From Anaerolineae bacterium (GTDB taxonomy: Bacteria > Chloroflexota > Anaerolineae > JAFGEY01), in NCBI GenBank assembly GCA_016929775.1, contig JAFGIE010000187.1:1-8795 (forward strand): a stretch of 8,795 nt of DNA, in the 5' to 3' direction. The notes beneath the pieces were generated by a model. It saw only the letters and a program-made list of their open reading frames with translations, ran no database searches and was not told where the DNA came from. Shown piece after piece: positions 6,200-8,795 of this stretch; position 1 is the first letter of the stretch; every line of letters starts with the position of its first letter. Made by a program: the position numbers and the translations under genes.

Positions 6200-6535
6200 A
6201 TGGCAAAGAACATCTATGTCGGCAACATGAGCTACGACACGACCGCCGACGCGCTGCGAGAGCTCTTCGAGGAGTACGGTCAGGTGACCGCCGTCAACGT
6301 GATCACCGATCGCGTGACCGGGCGACCCCGCGGGTTCGCTTTTGTCGAGATGGCGGATGACGCGGCAGGCAACGCGGCGATCGCGGCGCTTGACGGTCAG
6401 AACGTCGATGGTCGGACGCTCAAGGTCAACGAGGCCAAGCCTCGTGAACCGCGCGCTGGCGACCGCGGTGGGCGCGGCGGCGATCGCGGTGGTGGGCGTG
6501 GCGGCGATCGCGGCGGCGGACGGAATAGGTGGTAG
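6200..6535 (+). CDS. Glycine-rich RRM RNA-binding protein
   Basis: The product is 111 aa. Residues 1-~80 form one RNA recognition motif with RNP2 IYVGNM (5-10) and RNP1 RGFAFVEM (44-51), including the aromatic residues that stack on RNA bases. Residues ~87-111 form a Gly/Arg/Asp tail made of GDRGG-type repeats ending NRW, which resembles an RGG box. This architecture is typical of the small glycine-rich RNA-binding proteins of cyanobacteria and other bacteria, often linked to cold response. The start at 6200 has GGGAGG (6185-6190) 9 nt upstream. The gap of 20 bases to the csp stop and the lack of a terminator between them indicate co-transcription. The tail DNA is a degenerate tandem repeat (about 6458-6525). 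Likely roles are RNA chaperoning or mRNA stabilisation in the cytoplasm; the specific targets are unknown. Confidence 0.94.
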   Translation: MAKNIYVGNMSYDTTADALRELFEEYGQVTAVNVITDRVTGRPRGFAFVEMADDAAGNAAIAALDGQNVDGRTLKVNEAKPREPRAGDRGGRGGDRGGGRGGDRGGGRNRW

Positions 6536-6588
6536 ACGCTCCGGCGTCCAGGTCCTGTCTCTAGGGGCAGGCTGACAGCCTAGTCTAC
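6532..6588 (+). other. Structured 3' UTR of the csp-RRM mRNA
   Basis: Several self-complementary segments lie between the RRM stop and the terminator. GTAGAC (6532-6537) pairs with GTCTAC (6583-6588). GACGC-TCCG-GCGTC (6535-6548) is a stem with a C(UCCG)G tetraloop. AGGCT-GAC-AGCCT (6569-6581) is another. Not all can form together, so alternative folds exist. No reading frame is supported here. The region might only protect the mRNA end, or it might be released as a small RNA. Confidence 0.4.
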
Positions 6589-6591
6589 GGC

Positions 6592-6634
6592 GACACCTCA
6601 TCCCGGCGACAACCGGGGTGAGGTGTCCTTTTTT
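6592..6634 (+). terminator. Strong Rho-independent terminator of the csp-RRM operon
   Basis: An uninterrupted 15-bp stem (6592-6606 with 6613-6627, one G-T pair) has a six-base loop CGACAA and is followed by C and six T (6629-6634). It is the most canonical terminator in the window and separates the RNA-chaperone operon from the reductase-like gene. Confidence 0.95.
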
Positions 6635-6648
6635 GTCCTTGCCGGTGC

Positions 6649-6677
6649 TTGACCTGCTGGGCGCGATGTGCTATCCT
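6649..6677 (+). promoter_or_regulatory. Promoter of the aldo/keto reductase-like gene
   Basis: TTGACC (6649-6654, five of six) is followed after 17 bp by TATCCT (6672-6677, four of six with the key TA...T). It starts 15 bases after the T-run of the preceding terminator. Transcription would begin near 6684, about 54 nt before the ATG at 6738. Confidence 0.65.
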
Positions 6678-6737
6678 TCCGCACGTCTACGAGGGCGCAC
6701 CGCGATCGGTCGCGTGTAGGGAGGATGAGGGGGACGG

Positions 6738-7619
6738 ATGAAGGAAGCAGTACAGGACTGGTTGCCACAGATCCCGTTCGGCGCGCACCGCTTGTCGCGC
6801 CTGATCCTGGGTGCGAACCCGATCAATGGCGGATCGCACCTTTCGCGGTTCGTCAACCGGCAGATGAGGCGCTACTTTACGCCAGAGCGCGTGCAGGAGC
6901 TGCTGCGACAGTGCCAGAGCTTGGGGATCAACGCCTGGCAGTCGGGCCCCGTCAACCTGGATGCCTACCTCCGATTCCGGGAGAGCGGGGGCGAGATGCA
7001 CTACATCTCGCTCGCACAGCCCGATCGGGAGGACCCGGCGCTCTTGAGGCGGTTGGTAGCCGCCGGCACGATCGGGATCGCACATCACGGCGAGGTGACG
7101 GACGTGCTGTGGAAACGGGGCGAGATCGACCAGGTGCGCGCCTATTGCGCCCTGATCCGCGACACGGGCGCCATGGTCGGGATCTCGACGCACATCCCGG
7201 ACGTGGTGGACTATGTCGTATCCGCAGGCTGGGACGTCGACTTTATGATGTGTTGTGTCTATGAGCGGCACAGGACACGGGAGGAGCTCAAGGCCCTGCT
7301 CGGCGACGTGCCGCTGCCCCCGAAAGAGGTGTACCTGGAAGGCGATCCGCCCCGCATGTTCCGGGTGATGCGGCAGACCGACAAGCCCTGCCTGGCGTTC
7401 AAGATCCTGGCGGCGGGCCGTTTGAGCGACCGCGAGGAATGGGTGGCGCAGGCGTTCGAGTCCACCTTTCGCCAGATCAAGGCCAATGACGCCGTGATCG
7501 TGGGCATGTATCCCGAGTACGAGGATCAGCCGGCGATCAATGCCGCCTACGTGCGGCGTTTCTCCGCGTTGAGCGCGCAGTATGCGCCGCACACCCAGGC
7601 TGAGCATCTCGCGCCGTAG
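6738..7619 (+). CDS. Aldo/keto reductase-superfamily-like protein with degenerate active site
   Basis: The product is 293 aa. The ATG at 6738 follows a GAGGGGG run (6727-6733). An ATG at 6725 is out of frame. The AKR-like layout is seen in HRLSRLILGANPI (17-29), GINAW (63-67), an HH pair followed by an Asp-containing loop (116-122), the helix-strand pattern ending in VGISTH (147-152) and FKILAAGRL (221-229), which resembles the AKR segment MKPLAGGRL. However, the usual GIN-x-x-DTA-x-x-Y motif reads GINAWQSG, so the catalytic Asp is replaced and no Tyr sits in place. The strand that should carry the catalytic Lys reads YISLAQ. Only the His position looks kept. It may be a non-reductase TIM-barrel protein derived from AKRs, or an enzyme using another mechanism. 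No signal peptide is present, so it is presumably cytoplasmic. It is a single-gene unit that converges on an amidohydrolase. Family placement is moderate; function is unknown. Confidence 0.85.
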   Translation: MKEAVQDWLPQIPFGAHRLSRLILGANPINGGSHLSRFVNRQMRRYFTPERVQELLRQCQSLGINAWQSGPVNLDAYLRFRESGGEMHYISLAQPDREDPALLRRLVAAGTIGIAHHGEVTDVLWKRGEIDQVRAYCALIRDTGAMVGISTHIPDVVDYVVSAGWDVDFMMCCVYERHRTREELKALLGDVPLPPKEVYLEGDPPRMFRVMRQTDKPCLAFKILAAGRLSDREEWVAQAFESTFRQIKANDAVIVGMYPEYEDQPAINAAYVRRFSALSAQYAPHTQAEHLAP

Positions 7620-7641
7620 GACGGCGCGAGGCAGGGTGGAG

Positions 7642-7679
7642 GGCAGCCCCCCGCAAGCGTACGCTTGCGGGGGGCTGCC
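7642..7679. terminator. Perfect 38-bp palindrome between convergent genes (bidirectional terminator candidate)
   Basis: The two halves are exact inverted copies (arm starting GGCAGCCCCCCGCAAGCG) with no spacer, centred between 7660 and 7661. The palindrome lies 22 bases after the reductase-like stop and 3 bases beyond the stop of the opposing amidohydrolase. Only TTT (7681-7683) follows on the plus strand and no T-run follows on the minus strand, so termination would rest on the very stable hairpin. Confidence 0.75.
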
Positions 7680-7682
7680 GTT

Positions 7683-8540
7683 TCACTCGCCCAGGAGGCG
7701 GAGGGCGTTTCCAGCATAGATCCTGGCTCGGGTCTCTTCCGTGAGTGCGAGGGCGTCGAGCAGTTCCTGCATGCGCCCGTCAAAGTAGTCGCGCGCAAAG
7801 AGCAGGCGGTCCTGGAACTCGAGGCAGAACCCGAGCGCAAAGTCGAGATCGCGATGCAGCGCGGTGTAGGCCGATCCGGCGGACAGGTCAGCGCACAGAT
7901 TGGGATACTGGCGCAGCATCTCGACCACCTTGCCCCCGGGCATGACCTTGCCCTCCGGGTAGGGCAGCTTGTCGTACTGGTCGTCGCCCGAGATGTGCGC
8001 CCAGAAGCCGGGCGCGTGCCCGATAAAGGTCGTCTCGGGGCAGGCGCGGATCGCGCGCTCGAAGGCCTCGATGCCGCCCCCGTACCACCAGTTGGGGCGC
8101 GGGTAGGTGTGCCCCGTCTCGAACTCGTAGTCGATGTGCACGGTCACGGGTAGGCCTCGCTCGCCGCAAAAGCGGAACATGCGGATCGCGTCGGGATTGT
8201 CATAGCACATGCGCAGTTTGAGCTCCCCGTAGACGCGGACGCCATACACGTCGATCGCCGCCTGCAGCTGGTCGATCGCGTCCGGACGGCGCGGATCGGG
8301 CGCATAGCCGAGCACAAAGCGCTCTGGGTACTGCTCCACGTAGCGCAGACAGTGCTCAAACGGGATCGGTCCCCGTTCGCTCACCAGGGCATGCTGGTTG
8401 AAGGCGGGAGCATATTCGTCGCGCGGACACTCCCAGGTGAAGAGCCAGGTCCGGTCGATGCCATAGCGGTCCATGTTTTCCAGGAATCGCCGTACATCGT
8501 GCTTGTGCCAATCGGGGTGGTTGTGCGCGTCGATGATCAT
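7683..8540 (-). CDS. Amidohydrolase 2-family metal-dependent hydrolase
   Basis: The product is 285 aa. The ATG complementary to 8538-8540 is chosen because AGGAGG (complement of 8550-8555) lies 9 nt upstream and the metal motif begins directly (MIIDAHNHPDW). A longer in-frame start near 8654 would add a 38-residue tail with no motif and lacks this site. The superfamily ligands are all present: His6/His8, His135 (VTVHID), His175 (IGHAPGFW) and Asp251 (FARDYF). The C-terminus has the family's closing helix TEETRARIYAGNALRLLG (267-284). Amidohydrolase 2 members act on diverse substrates, including decarboxylations and lactone or amide hydrolysis, so the reaction cannot be named from sequence alone. 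No signal peptide is present. The gene is transcribed alone, convergent with the reductase-like gene; their convergence gives no evidence of a shared pathway. Confidence 0.9.
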   Translation of the reverse strand: MIIDAHNHPDWHKHDVRRFLENMDRYGIDRTWLFTWECPRDEYAPAFNQHALVSERGPIPFEHCLRYVEQYPERFVLGYAPDPRRPDAIDQLQAAIDVYGVRVYGELKLRMCYDNPDAIRMFRFCGERGLPVTVHIDYEFETGHTYPRPNWWYGGGIEAFERAIRACPETTFIGHAPGFWAHISGDDQYDKLPYPEGKVMPGGKVVEMLRQYPNLCADLSAGSAYTALHRDLDFALGFCLEFQDRLLFARDYFDGRMQELLDALALTEETRARIYAGNALRLLGE

Positions 8541-8693
8541 CCTAGTTATCCTCCTGTTCGGCATTCTGGAACTGTGCATCCCGGTTTCCGGGGTCTCGCT
8601 CCGCGCCAGGAGCACCGATTGTCGCCGGGCGGACCCAACGAGCAGCGCGTGCACCCTGGTCGTGGGTGCCCTGGGGCTGTCAAGCGCCCAAGA

Positions 8694-8709
8694 AGCGGAT
8701 CAATCCGCT
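8694..8709. promoter_or_regulatory. Inverted repeat upstream of the amidohydrolase (possible operator)
   Basis: AGCGGAT-CA-ATCCGCT is a dyad with 7-bp perfect arms and a 2-bp centre, about 154 bp before the amidohydrolase start. Another small dyad, TTCG-CC-CGAA (8721-8730), is next to it. On the minus strand a poor promoter candidate (TTGTCA at 8765-8760, 15-bp spacer, CATAGT at 8744-8739) lies just upstream, which would place the dyad in the early transcribed region. I see nothing else supportable in 8556-8795, including no gene. Confidence 0.3.
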
Positions 8710-8795
8710 ACTACCCAAGTTTCGCCCGAAATAGGGACACTATGCCCCGGATACAGATTTGACAAAAAGCAGTGATGGGACTACCTGTTAAGGAA

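Noticed and set aside
6370..6525. Several GCGATCGC octamers, like the HIP1 palindrome of cyanobacteria
   Set aside because: They occur at Ala-rich and GDRGG codon runs in one gene only; no excess elsewhere in the window suggests a genome-wide motif.
6668..7264. Plus-strand open frame of 198 codons in a different frame overlapping the reductase-like gene
   Set aside because: It lacks a ribosome binding site, is Arg/Gly-rich and motif-free, and overlaps a well-supported gene.
8655..8683. TTGACA on the minus strand as the amidohydrolase promoter
   Set aside because: The hexamer 17 bp downstream is ACCAGG, with almost no match to the -10 consensus.
8759..8787. Perfect TTGACA near the right edge on the plus strand
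   Set aside because: At 17 bp spacing the -10 would be TACCTG, a poor match, and no downstream gene is visible before the window ends.
1..8795. CRISPR array, tRNA, rRNA, transposase or phage genes
   Set aside because: No regularly spaced repeats, cloverleaf sequences, terminal inverted repeats or recombinase motifs were seen.

Overview
The window is GC-rich DNA, almost certainly bacterial. It has sigma70-type promoters with 17-bp spacers, Shine-Dalgarno sites of the AGGAGG type, and G/C-biased third codon positions. The gene mix suggests a Chloroflexota-like (possibly Anaerolineae) or related free-living lineage: a large secreted multi-domain papain-like protease, a GDP-mannose epimerase-like SDR, a cold-shock protein paired with a glycine-rich RRM protein, an aldo/keto reductase-like protein and an amidohydrolase. 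This placement is inference; no rRNA or taxonomic marker is present.

Layout from left to right. (1) Bases 1-138 look like the 3' end of an unidentified gene. (2) A good promoter at 161-189 precedes a long secreted cysteine protease (320-3154). Its N-terminus carries a chagasin-type (I42) cysteine-protease inhibitor domain where a normal prodomain would sit. The C1A catalytic domain follows, then five C-terminal beta-sandwich modules, two of them near-identical at DNA level. A GC-rich hairpin lies just after the stop. (3) An adenosine deaminase-like gene (3417-4412) has visibly lower third-position GC than the epimerase next to it. (4) A promoter at 4476-4504 drives a GTG-started GDP-mannose 3,5-epimerase-like gene (4626-5588), closed by a hairpin terminator. 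(5) A non-coding stretch (5650-5969) holds an extended -10 motif, a purine-rich tract, a full-consensus sigma70 promoter and a structured leader of about 130 nt. It leads into a two-gene operon of cold-shock protein and RRM RNA-binding protein (5970-6535), ending in a structured 3' UTR and a very strong intrinsic terminator. (6) A promoter at 6649-6677 drives an aldo/keto reductase-fold protein (6738-7619) that seems to have lost most of the catalytic tetrad. It converges on a minus-strand amidohydrolase (7683-8540), and a perfect 38-bp palindrome lies between the two stops. (7) Bases 8541-8795 are the upstream region of the amidohydrolase and contain a dyad that could be an operator.

Apart from the csp-RRM pair, the genes look like separate transcription units, each with its own promoter or terminator, so this is not one pathway cluster. 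The most unusual items are the inhibitor-protease fusion, the leader of the cold-shock operon and the reductase-like protein without a recognisable active site.
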